From contig DATJPY010000006.1 of NCBI GenBank assembly GCA_035506135.1, positions 34,614-98,613 on the forward strand: 64,000 nucleotides of DNA, read 5' to 3'. The position numbers and the translations under genes are program-made. Below, one piece after another: positions 1 through 7,959 of the stretch. Within the stretch, counting starts at the first letter, position 1. The number at the start of each line of letters is the position of its first letter. The notes beneath the pieces were generated by a model, which saw only the letters and a program-made list of their open reading frames with translations, made no database searches and was not told where the DNA came from. This DNA comes from DATJPY01 sp035506135. GTDB taxonomy: Bacteria; Myxococcota_A; UBA9160; PR03.

Positions 1-1484
1 ACCTCGCGCGGCTCTGCGAGTCGCTCGGTGCGCCGCCGCCGGTCGAGATGGCGCCGCTGCGCGCGCTGGTCGAGGGCTTCGGCGGCGTCGCCCCCGCGCG
101 GCTGCCCGCGGATCTCCGCGCCGCGCTGCGGCCCTATCAGCGCACCGGCGTCGACTGGCTGGTCTGCCTCCGCGAGCTCGGTCTCGGCGCGCTGCTCGCG
201 GACGACATGGGCCTCGGCAAGACGCTCCAGGTGCTCTGCAGCGTGCGGAGCGCTTCGGACGATCCGGCCGGCCGCGGCGCGGCCGGCACCCTCGTCGTGT
301 GCCCGACCAGCGTGCTGCGCAACTGGGCCGACGAGATCGAGCGCTTCCGGCCGGGGCTCCGCGCCGCGCTCTATCACGGACCCGCGCGCCGCCTCGACGC
401 CACCGCGGACGTCACCCTCACCAGCTACGCGATCCTACGCCTCGACGCCGATCGGCTCGGAGCCGTCGACTGGGACGCGGTCGTGCTCGACGAGGCGCAG
501 GCAATCAAGAACCCCGACAGCCAGGTGGGTCGCGCGGCGCACACGCTCCGCGGTGCGTGGCGGGTCGCGCTCACGGGCACGCCCGTCGAGAATCGGCTCG
601 ACGAGCTCTGGAGCCTGCTCCACTTCGCGAATCCGGGCCTGCTCGGGACGCGCGCTCGCTTCGCGTCGCGCTGGGCGGGCCCGATCGCGGCCGGCGAGCC
701 CGGCGCCGCGGAGGCGCTGCGCCGCCGCATCCGGCCCTTCGTGCTGCGGCGCCTGAAGCGCGAGGTCGCGCCCGAGCTCCCGCCCCGCACCGAGGTGGTG
801 CTGCGCTGCGAGCTCGACGCCGCGGAGCGCGCCGTCTATGACGGTGTGCGCGCGGCGGCGCGCCGCGACGTCGCGGCGCGGCTGGCGGCGGGTGCGAGCC
901 CGCTCGAGGTGCTCGAGGCGCTGCTGCGCCTGCGCCAGGCCGCGTGTCACAGCGGGCTCGTGCCCGGACAGCGGGCCGAGGGCTCGTCGAAGCTCGCGCT
1001 CCTCCTCGAGGAGCTCGAGACGGTGTGCGCCGAGGGCCACAAGGCGCTCGTGTTCTCGCAGTGGACGAGTCTGCTCGACCGGGTCGAGCCGGCGCTGCGC
1101 AGGGCCGGGATCGACTGGCTGCGCCTCGACGGCGCGACGCGAGATCGCGGAGAGGTGGTCGCCCGCTTCCAGGACGAGGGCGGGCCACAGGTCTTCCTGC
1201 TGTCGCTCGGGGCGGGCGGAAGCGGGCTCAACCTCACCGCGGCGGACCACGTCTTCCTGCTCGACCCGTGGTGGAACCCTGCCGTCGAGGCGCAGGCGGC
1301 AGACCGCGCCCACCGCATCGGCCAGACGCGGCCCGTGATGGTCTACCGTCTCGTGGCGGCCGACACGGTCGAGGAGCGGGTGCTCGATCTCCAGCAGAGC
1401 AAGCGCGGACTCGCCGACGCGGCGCTCGGCGGAGCGGCGGCGGCGGGGCCGTCGCGCGAAGATCTGCTCGCCCTGCTCGACTGA
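1..1484 (+). CDS. SNF2-family DEAD/H helicase-like ATPase (5'-truncated)
   Basis: Double-stranded-DNA translocase/remodelling ATPase of the SNF2 (Swi2/Snf2, bacterial RapA/HepA-like) family. The frame is open from the window edge, so the N-terminus is missing; a visible internal ATG lies at 48. Seen in order: 'LRPYQRTGVDWL' (motif Q region), Walker A 'DDMGLGKT', the DEAQ box (Walker B), 'LTGTPVENRLDELWS' (motif III), and the C-terminal helicase block with 'GGSGLNL' and 'DPWWNPAVEAQAADRAHRIGQ' (motifs V-VI, the SNF2 hallmark). Family assignment is firm; whether an upstream SWIM or other accessory domain exists cannot be seen. It ends 11 bases before the zinc-finger/histone-fold gene, which suggests co-transcription. 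Confidence 0.93.
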   Translation, partial: LARLCESLGAPPPVEMAPLRALVEGFGGVAPARLPADLRAALRPYQRTGVDWLVCLRELGLGALLADDMGLGKTLQVLCSVRSASDDPAGRGAAGTLVVCPTSVLRNWADEIERFRPGLRAALYHGPARRLDATADVTLTSYAILRLDADRLGAVDWDAVVLDEAQAIKNPDSQVGRAAHTLRGAWRVALTGTPVENRLDELWSLLHFANPGLLGTRARFASRWAGPIAAGEPGAAEALRRRIRPFVLRRLKREVAPELPPRTEVVLRCELDAAERAVYDGVRAAARRDVAARLAAGASPLEVLEALLRLRQAACHSGLVPGQRAEGSSKLALLLEELETVCAEGHKALVFSQWTSLLDRVEPALRRAGIDWLRLDGATRDRGEVVARFQDEGGPQVFLLSLGAGGSGLNLTAADHVFLLDPWWNPAVEAQAADRAHRIGQTRPVMVYRLVAADTVEERVLDLQQSKRGLADAALGGAAAAGPSREDLLALLD

Positions 1485-1495
1485 GAAGGAGCCCG

Positions 1496-2098
1496 ATGCC
1501 TGCCGAGACCACCGCGTGGCGACGCTGCAGCAGCTGCAAGACGCCGCTGGCTTTCCGCGCCCCATACTGGGTGTGCAATGTGTCGACCTGCAACCGCCCG
1601 CGCACGGGGCTCTTCTTCTGCTCGGTCTCGTGCTGGGACGCCCATCTCTCGGTAGTCAACCACCGCGAGTCCTGGGCCCTCGAGCGCCGCGCCCCGACCC
1701 GCGAAGAGTGGGAGCGCGAGCAGCAGGAAACCTCCACCCGCGTCGCCCCCGAGGCAAACCGCTCGCCCAGAGCATCCCCGCAAGCTGCCGAAGGCAGCGC
1801 GCAGCGAGGCGAAGCCGAGCGAAGTTCACAAGGACGTGCCACAGCTCAGCAACCATCCGCGCAGCGAGGCGAAGCCGAGCGAAGCTCATCAGGACGCGCC
1901 CCAGCTCAGCAGCTCCCCCGCGACGTCCTCATCGTCATCTCGAAGCTCAAGAGCTACGTGCGCGCGCGCTCCGGCTTCAACACCTCGGACCGCGTCGTCG
2001 AGCCCCTCTCCGATGCCGTGCGCGCCCTCTGCGAGCGCGCCATCGAGAAGGCGCGCGCCGACGGCCGCAAGACCGTGCTCGAGCGCGACTTCGAGTGA
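1496..2098 (+). CDS. Zinc-finger plus histone-fold protein
   Basis: A 200-residue protein with two recognisable ends. Residues about 11-56 carry C11-x2-C14, C27-x4-C32, C42-x3-C46 and H50/H56, a cross-brace-like set of eight possible zinc ligands resembling MYND-type fingers. Residues about 145-200 ('LKSYVRARSGFNTSDRVV', then 'EKARADGRKTVLERDFE') resemble the histone fold of archaeal and bacterial histones, with the typical 'A..ARxxGRKT..xxD' ending; the last helix appears short. The linker holds a 20-residue tandem repeat created by a copy of the dispersed DNA repeat. The start is supported by AAGGAG a few bases upstream. It follows the SNF2 ATPase by 11 bases and overlaps mtnP by one base. 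DNA binding is inferred. Confidence 0.8.
   Translation: MPAETTAWRRCSSCKTPLAFRAPYWVCNVSTCNRPRTGLFFCSVSCWDAHLSVVNHRESWALERRAPTREEWEREQQETSTRVAPEANRSPRASPQAAEGSAQRGEAERSSQGRATAQQPSAQRGEAERSSSGRAPAQQLPRDVLIVISKLKSYVRARSGFNTSDRVVEPLSDAVRALCERAIEKARADGRKTVLERDFE
1777..1918 (+). repeat. Dispersed hairpin repeat, copy A/B (two tandem 60-base units)
   Basis: Two units with exactly 60-base spacing (1801-1860 and 1861-1920). Each contains GCAGCGA, then the mini-stem GGC-GAA-GCC, then GAGCGAAG, followed by an 'agctcagca' tail. The first unit is preceded by CTGCC-GAA-GGCAG (1785-1797). It lies inside the histone-fold gene and keeps the frame, encoding two near-identical 20-residue blocks. Related copies are at 6870-6945, 27349-27450, 27488-27558 and 33869-33985. 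Confidence 0.85.
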
Positions 2099-2850
2099 TG
2101 GCGCGGGTCGGCATCATCGGCGGCTCCGGGCTCGACGACCCGCAGATCCTGCGGGCTGCTGCCGACGAGCAGGTCGCGACGCCGTGGGGCGCCCCGAGCT
2201 CGCCGCTGCGTCGCGGCGTCATCGAAGGAATCGAGTGCGTGCTGCTGGCGCGCCACGGCCGCCAGCACACCGTCCCGCCGACGCAGGTCAACAGCCGCGC
2301 CAACCTGCGGGCGCTGGTCGCCGCCGGCTGCACGCACGTGCTGGCGACCACGGCGGTCGGCAGCCTGCGCGCGGAGATCGGGCGCGGCGAGCTCGTGATC
2401 CTCGACCAGTTCATCGATTTCACGCGCTTCCGCCCGACGACCTTCTGCGAGCGCTTCGAGGCCGGGAAGCCGGTCCACACGCCGATGGCGGATCCGTTCT
2501 CCCGCGAGCTGCGCGCGCGGCTGATCGACTCCGCCCGCGAGCTCCGGCTCGCCCATCACGAGCGGGGCACCGTGGTCACGATCGAGGGGCCGCGCTTCTC
2601 CACGCGCGCTGAGTCGCGCATGTTCCGCGCCTGGGGCGCGGACGTGATCAACATGTCGACGGCGCCCGAGTGCGCGCTCGCGAACGAGGCGGGCATTCCG
2701 TACGCCGCGGTGGCGATGTCGACCGACTACGACTGCTGGAAGGAGGACGAGGAGCCCGTCAGCTGGGAGCAGATCTCCACCATCTTCGCGGAAAACGTCG
2801 AGAAGGTCGTGAAGCTGCTGGTACGCACGATCGCGAAGCTGGGGAGCTAG
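2098..2850 (+). CDS. mtnP: S-methyl-5'-thioadenosine phosphorylase
   Basis: Cytosolic phosphorolysis of methylthioadenosine to adenine and methylthioribose-1-phosphate (methionine salvage). The 250-residue length is normal for the PNP/MTAP family. Seen: N-terminal 'IGGSGLDD', 'RHGRQHTVPP', 'TTAVGSLR' and the purine/ribose-binding 'VINMSTAPE', with the C-terminal 'MSTDYDCWKEDEEPVSWE' that is close to MTAP rather than to guanosine/inosine phosphorylases. A methylthioinosine-preferring enzyme is the main alternative. The ATG overlaps the TGA of the histone-fold gene (TGATG), implying translational coupling. Its end overlaps the convergent GH5 gene by four bases. Confidence 0.9.
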   Translation: MARVGIIGGSGLDDPQILRAAADEQVATPWGAPSSPLRRGVIEGIECVLLARHGRQHTVPPTQVNSRANLRALVAAGCTHVLATTAVGSLRAEIGRGELVILDQFIDFTRFRPTTFCERFEAGKPVHTPMADPFSRELRARLIDSARELRLAHHERGTVVTIEGPRFSTRAESRMFRAWGADVINMSTAPECALANEAGIPYAAVAMSTDYDCWKEDEEPVSWEQISTIFAENVEKVVKLLVRTIAKLGS

Positions 2851-4415
2851 CGGTGGCGAAGGGTGAAGGACCACGCTCCCGGCTGCGCGAAGCCGTACAC
2901 GTAGAGGCCGCCGCCGGGCGCCGGCTTCCAGGTGTAGAGCGCGACGCCGTCGCCCTCGAGCCAGGGCGTGTCGCCGCCCGCAGGCAGGAATGCGACGAAC
3001 GAAGTCTGGGCCGGCGCCTCCCCGCTCGCGGCGAGCACCCCCGTCGCCGGATCGAACGACACCGTCGCGAGCGGTCCGGGAGCCGCGCGCAGGAGGCCGC
3101 GGGTCATCGCGGCGGCGAGCGGCTCGCGCATGCCCGCGATGGTGTTGGTGGCGCAGTCGACGTCGAAGAAGCCCCACACGCTCGGGATGCGCCCCGCCAC
3201 CCAGTCCGCCGCCTTGTGCGGATCGCCGCAGGCCTCGCGCCAGGTCCAGAGCGTGGCGCCGAAGCGGAACTGCTCCTGCAGCGCCTGGTGCAGCTCGAAG
3301 TAGTCGTCGGACGGGTCGGCGGCGCGACCGGGATCACCGCCCCACTCGCCGGAAACGACCGGCGCCCCTCCGTAGCCGGCCGCCTCGTCGCGCGCCTGCT
3401 GGAAGACGCTCGCGTCGAGCGGCAGCGAGTTCAGCCCGCCCTGGTAGATGTGCGGCGCGTACACGACCTGATCGTCGTGCGCGAAGTCGGGAGGCGCTCC
3501 CTGCCCGGTGTCGGACCACGTGATGCCGGGCTCGAAGAAGACCAGGCGCGCGGGCGCGCCGACCGAGGCCTCGCCCGCGCGGATCTGCACGACTGCATCG
3601 GCGTAGAGGGCGGAGAGCGCGTCGAGCTGCCCCGGGATGAGATAGAAGGCGTTGGGCTCGTTCATCAGGTCGTAGCCGGCGACGGAGTCGTGGGGCGCGA
3701 AGCGCGCCGCGACGTGGCCGAGCATCCGCGCGTAGTGGGTGCGGATCCCGACCCCGTCGGGCCCGGGCGCATCGTTCCAGAAGGCCTGGAACGCCGCCAT
3801 CACGGCCGGGCTGAACTCGCGGGTCCCGCCTGGAGCGCAGCGCAGCCTGCCACCGTCCTGCGTCGCCCAGCCCGGCGCGCCGTCCCAGCCGAAGGCCGGC
3901 ACACCGTGGCCGGCGCAGTTCGTGCCCGGCGGCGCGACGAGCGTCGGGCCCCAGGCGTCCTGGTGCAGGTCGATGATCGCGTAGAGGCCGCGGCTCTCGA
4001 GCACCTCGACGGCCTGCTCGACCTCGTCGAGGTAGGACTCGTCGTACACGCCCGGCTGCGGCTCGACGCGCGACCAGGAGATCAGGAGCCGCACCGTGTT
4101 CCAGCCCATCGACTGCATCAGATCGGCGTCGGACTCGGTGAAGGGATACGTGGTGAAGCGTGAGGGCGAGAGCTGCCAGTAGTCGACGAAGGCGTTCACG
4201 TTGACACCGCGGAGGATCACCTCGCGGCCGGAGGCATCGAGGATGCGCCCGCCGGCGTCCGGGTCGGGCGCGGCGTGCAGGGCGGACAGCCGGAAGCCCG
4301 TGGCGCCCTGCCCCTCCCCCGGCGGCACGCCGGGGATGCCGAGGTCGCAGCGCGCCGCGGCGAGCAGGAGGACGGCCGCGGCGGCGGCCGCGGCGCGGGC
4401 GCGGGGGGATCGCAT
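2847..4415 (-). CDS. Secreted GH5 glycoside hydrolase (endoglycoceramidase-like lipoprotein)
   Basis: About 522 residues. The N-terminus is a signal peptide ending in 'LLLAAARC', a probable lipobox, so it is likely a membrane-anchored lipoprotein. The GH5 (beta/alpha)8 fold is shown by 'ILRGVNVNAF', 'GWNTVRLLISWSRVEPQPG', 'YAIIDLHQDAWG', the acid/base motif 'YDLMNEP' and the nucleophile region 'VVSGEWGG'. The spacing and the 'DLHQDAWG' block resemble endoglycoceramidase-type GH5 enzymes; a C-terminal beta-sandwich of about 90 residues follows. The start at 4415 is preferred over an ATG at 4427, because the upper ATG lies inside a TATGCT hexamer seven bases before the lower one. Substrate is inferred, not shown. 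Confidence 0.85.
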   Translation of the reverse strand: MRSPRARAAAAAAAVLLLAAARCDLGIPGVPPGEGQGATGFRLSALHAAPDPDAGGRILDASGREVILRGVNVNAFVDYWQLSPSRFTTYPFTESDADLMQSMGWNTVRLLISWSRVEPQPGVYDESYLDEVEQAVEVLESRGLYAIIDLHQDAWGPTLVAPPGTNCAGHGVPAFGWDGAPGWATQDGGRLRCAPGGTREFSPAVMAAFQAFWNDAPGPDGVGIRTHYARMLGHVAARFAPHDSVAGYDLMNEPNAFYLIPGQLDALSALYADAVVQIRAGEASVGAPARLVFFEPGITWSDTGQGAPPDFAHDDQVVYAPHIYQGGLNSLPLDASVFQQARDEAAGYGGAPVVSGEWGGDPGRAADPSDDYFELHQALQEQFRFGATLWTWREACGDPHKAADWVAGRIPSVWGFFDVDCATNTIAGMREPLAAAMTRGLLRAAPGPLATVSFDPATGVLAASGEAPAQTSFVAFLPAGGDTPWLEGDGVALYTWKPAPGGGLYVYGFAQPGAWSFTLRHR

Positions 4416-4422
4416 GGCCTCG

Positions 4423-4428
4423 AGCATA
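4423..4428 (-). promoter_or_regulatory. -10-like hexamer TATGCT, leaderless-type
   Basis: Read on the minus strand, TATGCT ends seven bases before the ATG at 4415 with no Shine-Dalgarno between. This favours leaderless transcription of the GH5 gene and the shorter start. Confidence 0.4.
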
Positions 4429-4500
4429 CCAGTCCACTCCTCCGGGGATGCCGACGGACTCGGCCCCCGGCCCGGGGATTCACGCCCCTCGCGAATCCCC

Positions 4501-4506
4501 TAGATT
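4501..4506 (+). promoter_or_regulatory. -10-like hexamer TAGATT, leaderless-type
   Basis: TAGATT ends eight bases before the arfB ATG. A possible -35 TTCACG lies 16 bases upstream (4479-4484). No Shine-Dalgarno precedes the ATG. Confidence 0.45.
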
Positions 4507-4514
4507 CGCCGCCG

Positions 4515-4955
4515 ATGACCGGCCTCCGGGACCTGCGCGTCGGCCGCGGCCTGGTGGTGCCGCGGCAGCTCCTCTCGCAGCGCTTCGCGCGCTCTGGCGG
4601 CGCGGGCGGGCAGCACGTCAACAAGGTCGAGACCAAGGTCGACCTGCGCCTCGACCTCGCCCGCCTGGGGCCCGTGCTCGGTCCGCTCCGCACCGCGCGC
4701 CTGTGCGAGCGGCTCGCGGCGCGCCTCGATGGCGACGGGAGGCTCCAGGTGACGTGCGACGAGCACCGCCAGCGCGCCCGCAACCTCGACGCTGCGCTCG
4801 ACCGCATGGAGTCGATCGTCGAGGCGGCGCTGCGGGAGCCGCGGCGGCGGCGGCCGACGCGGCCATCGCGCGGCTCCGCGGAGCGGAGGCTCACCGCCAA
4901 GCGGCGCCGGTCGCGGGTCAAGCGACTCCGCTCCGACGCGCCGGCCGACGAGTAG
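4515..4955 (+). CDS. arfB: Alternative ribosome-rescue factor / peptidyl-tRNA hydrolase ArfB
   Basis: A 146-residue GGQ-domain protein of the ArfB/YaeJ (ICT1) family, which rescues stalled ribosomes by hydrolysing peptidyl-tRNA on the ribosome. Seen: 'RFARSGGAGGQHVNKVETKV', containing the catalytic GGQ about residue 36, followed by the domain's later strands. The C-terminal 40 residues are strongly basic ('KRRRSRVKRLRS'), the expected mRNA-channel tail. The lack of other release-factor domains and the short length separate it from prfA/prfB. It stands alone between the divergent GH5 gene and the TPR lipoprotein. Confidence 0.92.
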   Translation: MTGLRDLRVGRGLVVPRQLLSQRFARSGGAGGQHVNKVETKVDLRLDLARLGPVLGPLRTARLCERLAARLDGDGRLQVTCDEHRQRARNLDAALDRMESIVEAALREPRRRRPTRPSRGSAERRLTAKRRRSRVKRLRSDAPADE

Positions 4956-5015
4956 GCGGCGCTGCGGTCGCGGCGGCGACTTGCCGATACCATGCCGGGA
5001 CCTGGGGGGTGATGG

Positions 5016-6863
5016 ATGTCGATGAGCCGTGCCGCGACCGGGCTCTGCCTGCTCGCGCTCACCGCCTGCTCCGTGCTGGGGTCGAAGCCACCGCCGGCGC
5101 AGCCCGGCTTCGACCCGGCCGAGTCGGGCGCCACGCGCACCTACCTGTCGATCTCGGCCCTGCGCGAGGACAAGACCGACCTCGCCGGCGCCCTGGCCGC
5201 CGCGGACAAGGCGCACGACGCGCAGCCGCGCAGCCGCGAGGCGGCGCTCCGGCGGGCGGAGCTCCTGCTCGCGCTCGACCATCGCGACGGCGTCGGCCCG
5301 CGCACCCAGGAGGCTCGAGAGATCCTGGCGCACGCCGCCGACGACTCCACCTCGCTCCCCGCCCAGGCCCGACTGGCCTGGAACGATGGGCACCTCGACG
5401 ATGCGGCTGCGCTGCTGCAGCGCGCCGCCGAGGCGAAGCCCGATGTGGCGCACCCGCAGTGCCTGCTCGCCGAGCTCCGCGTCGAGCAGGGCGACGCCGA
5501 CGGCGCGCGCACCGCGACCGAGCGCGCGCTCGCGGTCGACGCCCACGCGACCTGTGCGCGGCGCGCCCGCGCACGCGCGCGGCTCGCGCTCGGCGACGCG
5601 CATGGCGCCGTCGAGGATGCCCGCGCGGTGCTGCGCGCGAGCACCGACGAGGTCGAGGCGCGGCTGATCCTGGCCGAGGCCTACGACGTGCAGGGCGAGG
5701 TCCAGCCGTCGATCTCCGCGCTCGAGGTGATTCCCGCCCGCCAGCGCACGACGCCGATCCGCGTCGCGCTCGCGCGGCGAGAGCTCGCCGCCGGCCGCAC
5801 CGACCTCGCGCGCCCGCTCCTCGAGGAGGCGCTCGCCACCGCTCCGGGCGACGCCTCGGTCCTCGACCTCGCGCTCGCGCTCGACCTCGCCGCGCCGCAG
5901 GACGAGCGCGGCAAGCGCCTCGGCGAGTCGATCGAGCGCCTCGACGCCGCGGCCGCGGCCCACCCGCAGGACGCGGGCATCGCGCGCGTCCGCGGCACGG
6001 CCCTCGCCGCGGCCGGCCGCCCGGAGGAGGCGGAGGCGAGCTTCGCGCGCGCCATCGCGCTCGACCCCGACGACGTCGCGACCTACGCGCCGCTCGCCGA
6101 CGCGCTCCTCGCGAAGCGCAGCCGCGAGCAGGCCACGGCGCGGGCGCTCGAGCTCGGGCTCGGCCCGGGCCCGACGCAGATCCTTGTCGGAACGATCGAC
6201 CGGGACAAGGGCGATGCCGCGCGCGCGCAGCAGCGCTTCGAGGAGGCGCTGCGCGACCCCGCCGTCCCGACCGCGTCGCGGGTCGCCCTCTCGATGGCGC
6301 TGGCGTCGGGTGGCAAGGGGGGCTCGCTGGAGCGCGCGGTGGCGCTCGCGCGGGAGGCCCACGCCGCGCGCCCGCAGGATCCGTATCCGTCCGACGCGCT
6401 CGGCCTCGCCCTGCTGCTGTCGGGCAAGGCGCACGACGCGATCGCGCCGCTCACCGCTGCGCTCGACGGCTGGCCGCCGGGCGTCGACGCCGGCGAGGTC
6501 CGCTACCACCTCGCGCTCGCCTACGAGCGGGCGGGTGACCGCGACCTCGCGCACGCGCAGGCCACGGCGGCGGTGAACGCGGCCGAGACCCACAAGCCCG
6601 ATCCGAGCTGGGCGCGCGATGCTCGCCAGCTCGCGGCGCGCGTCGCGCCAAAGCCGCTGCGAGAGGCTGCGACTCCGAGTCCGTCCGTGTCGGACGCCGC
6701 GAGCGCGAGCGCACAGGGCCCGCCGCCGCTGGACGCCGCGGCGCCCGACACACCGCAGGCGCCACATCCGACCTCCTCGCCGTCGGTGCCGGCGCCGTCG
6801 ACGCCATCTCTGCCGTCTCCGCCGCCGCCCGCCGCGCCCGAGTCGACGCCAAAGGCTCCCTAG
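5016..6863 (+). CDS. TPR-repeat lipoprotein
   Basis: 615 residues. The signal peptide 'LCLLALTAC' looks like a lipobox, so the protein is probably an outer- or inner-membrane lipoprotein facing the periplasm. Helical-hairpin repeats fill residues about 45-540, with TPR-type spacing of A, G and L residues and 'AEAYDVQGEVQPSISALEVI'-like units; 'LALAYERAGDRDLAHAQA' near residue 500 is a clear TPR. A proline/serine/alanine-rich tail follows, probably a disordered extension. It resembles PilW/YfgC-style or exopolysaccharide-associated TPR lipoproteins (PEP-CTERM systems use one), but no specific family is recognised. ATG at 5016 is followed by another at 5022; either could be used. Confidence 0.8.
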   Translation: MSMSRAATGLCLLALTACSVLGSKPPPAQPGFDPAESGATRTYLSISALREDKTDLAGALAAADKAHDAQPRSREAALRRAELLLALDHRDGVGPRTQEAREILAHAADDSTSLPAQARLAWNDGHLDDAAALLQRAAEAKPDVAHPQCLLAELRVEQGDADGARTATERALAVDAHATCARRARARARLALGDAHGAVEDARAVLRASTDEVEARLILAEAYDVQGEVQPSISALEVIPARQRTTPIRVALARRELAAGRTDLARPLLEEALATAPGDASVLDLALALDLAAPQDERGKRLGESIERLDAAAAAHPQDAGIARVRGTALAAAGRPEEAEASFARAIALDPDDVATYAPLADALLAKRSREQATARALELGLGPGPTQILVGTIDRDKGDAARAQQRFEEALRDPAVPTASRVALSMALASGGKGGSLERAVALAREAHAARPQDPYPSDALGLALLLSGKAHDAIAPLTAALDGWPPGVDAGEVRYHLALAYERAGDRDLAHAQATAAVNAAETHKPDPSWARDARQLAARVAPKPLREAATPSPSVSDAASASAQGPPPLDAAAPDTPQAPHPTSSPSVPAPSTPSLPSPPPPAAPESTPKAP

Positions 6864-6869
6864 CCGGTG

Positions 6870-6945
6870 CCTTCGTTCGGCTCCGCGGTCTCCGCCTCAC
6901 TGCGCGGAGGCCGACTCTCGAGTCGGCTTCCTTGCCTGCGGCGCA
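6870..6945 (-). repeat. Dispersed hairpin repeat, copy F
   Basis: Minus-orientation copy just after the TPR gene. It contains the 18-base inverted repeat GCCGACTC-(2)-GAGTCGGC at 6910-6927, present also at 33869-33886. Positions 6870-6903 match 33938-33971 in reverse complement at 32 of 34 bases. Here the GGC/GCC mini-stem encloses a larger insert. It could also act as a terminator for the TPR gene, although no T-tract follows. Confidence 0.75.
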
Positions 6946-6960
6946 GCGCGGACCCGCGGG

Positions 6961-6966
6961 TATGAT
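6961..6966 (+). promoter_or_regulatory. -10-like hexamer TATGAT, leaderless-type
   Basis: TATGAT ends eight bases before the ATG of the membrane protein at 6975, and no Shine-Dalgarno is present. No convincing -35 at standard spacing was seen. Confidence 0.45.
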
Positions 6967-6974
6967 CCTGCGCC

Positions 6975-7955
6975 ATGGCCGCATCCGCGGGATCGCGCTG
7001 GCGCCAGGTCCTGCCGTGGGCGATCTCGCTCGCGCTGCTGGTCTACGTGTTCGGGTGGGCCACCGACTGGCACCGCCTGCGCGAGGCGCTGCAGGCCGCC
7101 AACGTGCCGGTCTACGTCGCCTTCGTCGCGGCCGACCGGCTCGGCTTCTTCGCGGTGTGGACGCTGTTCCAGGCGCTCGCGGTGCGCCGCTTCGTCGCGC
7201 ACGTCCCGCTGCGCTCGGTCTTCGCGGTGCGCGGCGGCGCGGAGCTGATCCGCACGCTCTCCGCCCCCGCCTCCGACGCGGCCTTCTTCCTCGGCCTGTC
7301 GCAGCTCTCGGGCGGGAAGATCGAGGCCGTGCTGTCGGCGGCGGTGCTGCCCGCCCTCTGCCACTTCTTCGTGATGCTCGCCATGATGACGACCTCGCTG
7401 TGGCTGCTGCCGGGCGGGCCGGCCGGGAACCGCGGCGTCTGGATCACCGCCGGCGTGATGTGGACGCTGGTGATCGTCGCCGCCGGCGCGGTGCGGCTCT
7501 CGCGCTCGCACAAGATCCGCTGGATCGAGGGGGTGCGCGACTGGTTCGACCAGTTCTCGCTGCGCGAGATCCGGCCGTTCGTGCTCGGCTTCGTCGGGCT
7601 CACCATCTTCGACGTGCTGGTGCAGGGATTCGCGTCCCGCGCCTTCGGCATCGCGATCCCGTGGATCGCCCTGATGGCGCGCATCCCGATGCTGTACATG
7701 GCGCTCAGCGTGCCCACGCTCGGGAACTTCGGCACGCGCGAGGTCGCGTGGGCGGCGCTCTTCGAGGCCTACGGCGAGCACGACCGGCTGGTCGCCTACG
7801 CGCTCGCGACCAACTCCGTCTTCCTGCTGATCAACCTGATGCTCGGCCTCGCCTTCCTGCCCCGCGCGCTCCAGCTTCTCGCCGCGGTGCGGCGCGCACG
7901 CCGCGAGGGCGCCGTCGTGCCGGAGCCGCTGCTGCACGATCCGACGGACCTGTGA
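6975..7955 (+). CDS. LPG-synthase-TM/flippase-like integral membrane protein
   Basis: 326 residues with about eight hydrophobic segments spread over the whole length. The pattern, with 'FVAADRLGFFAVWTLFQAL' near the start, 'PTLGNFGTREVAWAALFEAYG' near the end and a polar C-terminus, fits the lysylphosphatidylglycerol-synthase transmembrane region/UPF0104 family (PF03706). Many members are lipid flippase-like proteins without a catalytic domain. No aminoacyl-transferase domain follows, so it is not a full MprF. It ends four bases before glgB and is probably co-transcribed with it. The substrate cannot be told from sequence. Confidence 0.7.
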   Translation: MAASAGSRWRQVLPWAISLALLVYVFGWATDWHRLREALQAANVPVYVAFVAADRLGFFAVWTLFQALAVRRFVAHVPLRSVFAVRGGAELIRTLSAPASDAAFFLGLSQLSGGKIEAVLSAAVLPALCHFFVMLAMMTTSLWLLPGGPAGNRGVWITAGVMWTLVIVAAGAVRLSRSHKIRWIEGVRDWFDQFSLREIRPFVLGFVGLTIFDVLVQGFASRAFGIAIPWIALMARIPMLYMALSVPTLGNFGTREVAWAALFEAYGEHDRLVAYALATNSVFLLINLMLGLAFLPRALQLLAAVRRARREGAVVPEPLLHDPTDL

Positions 7956-7959
7956 GCCC

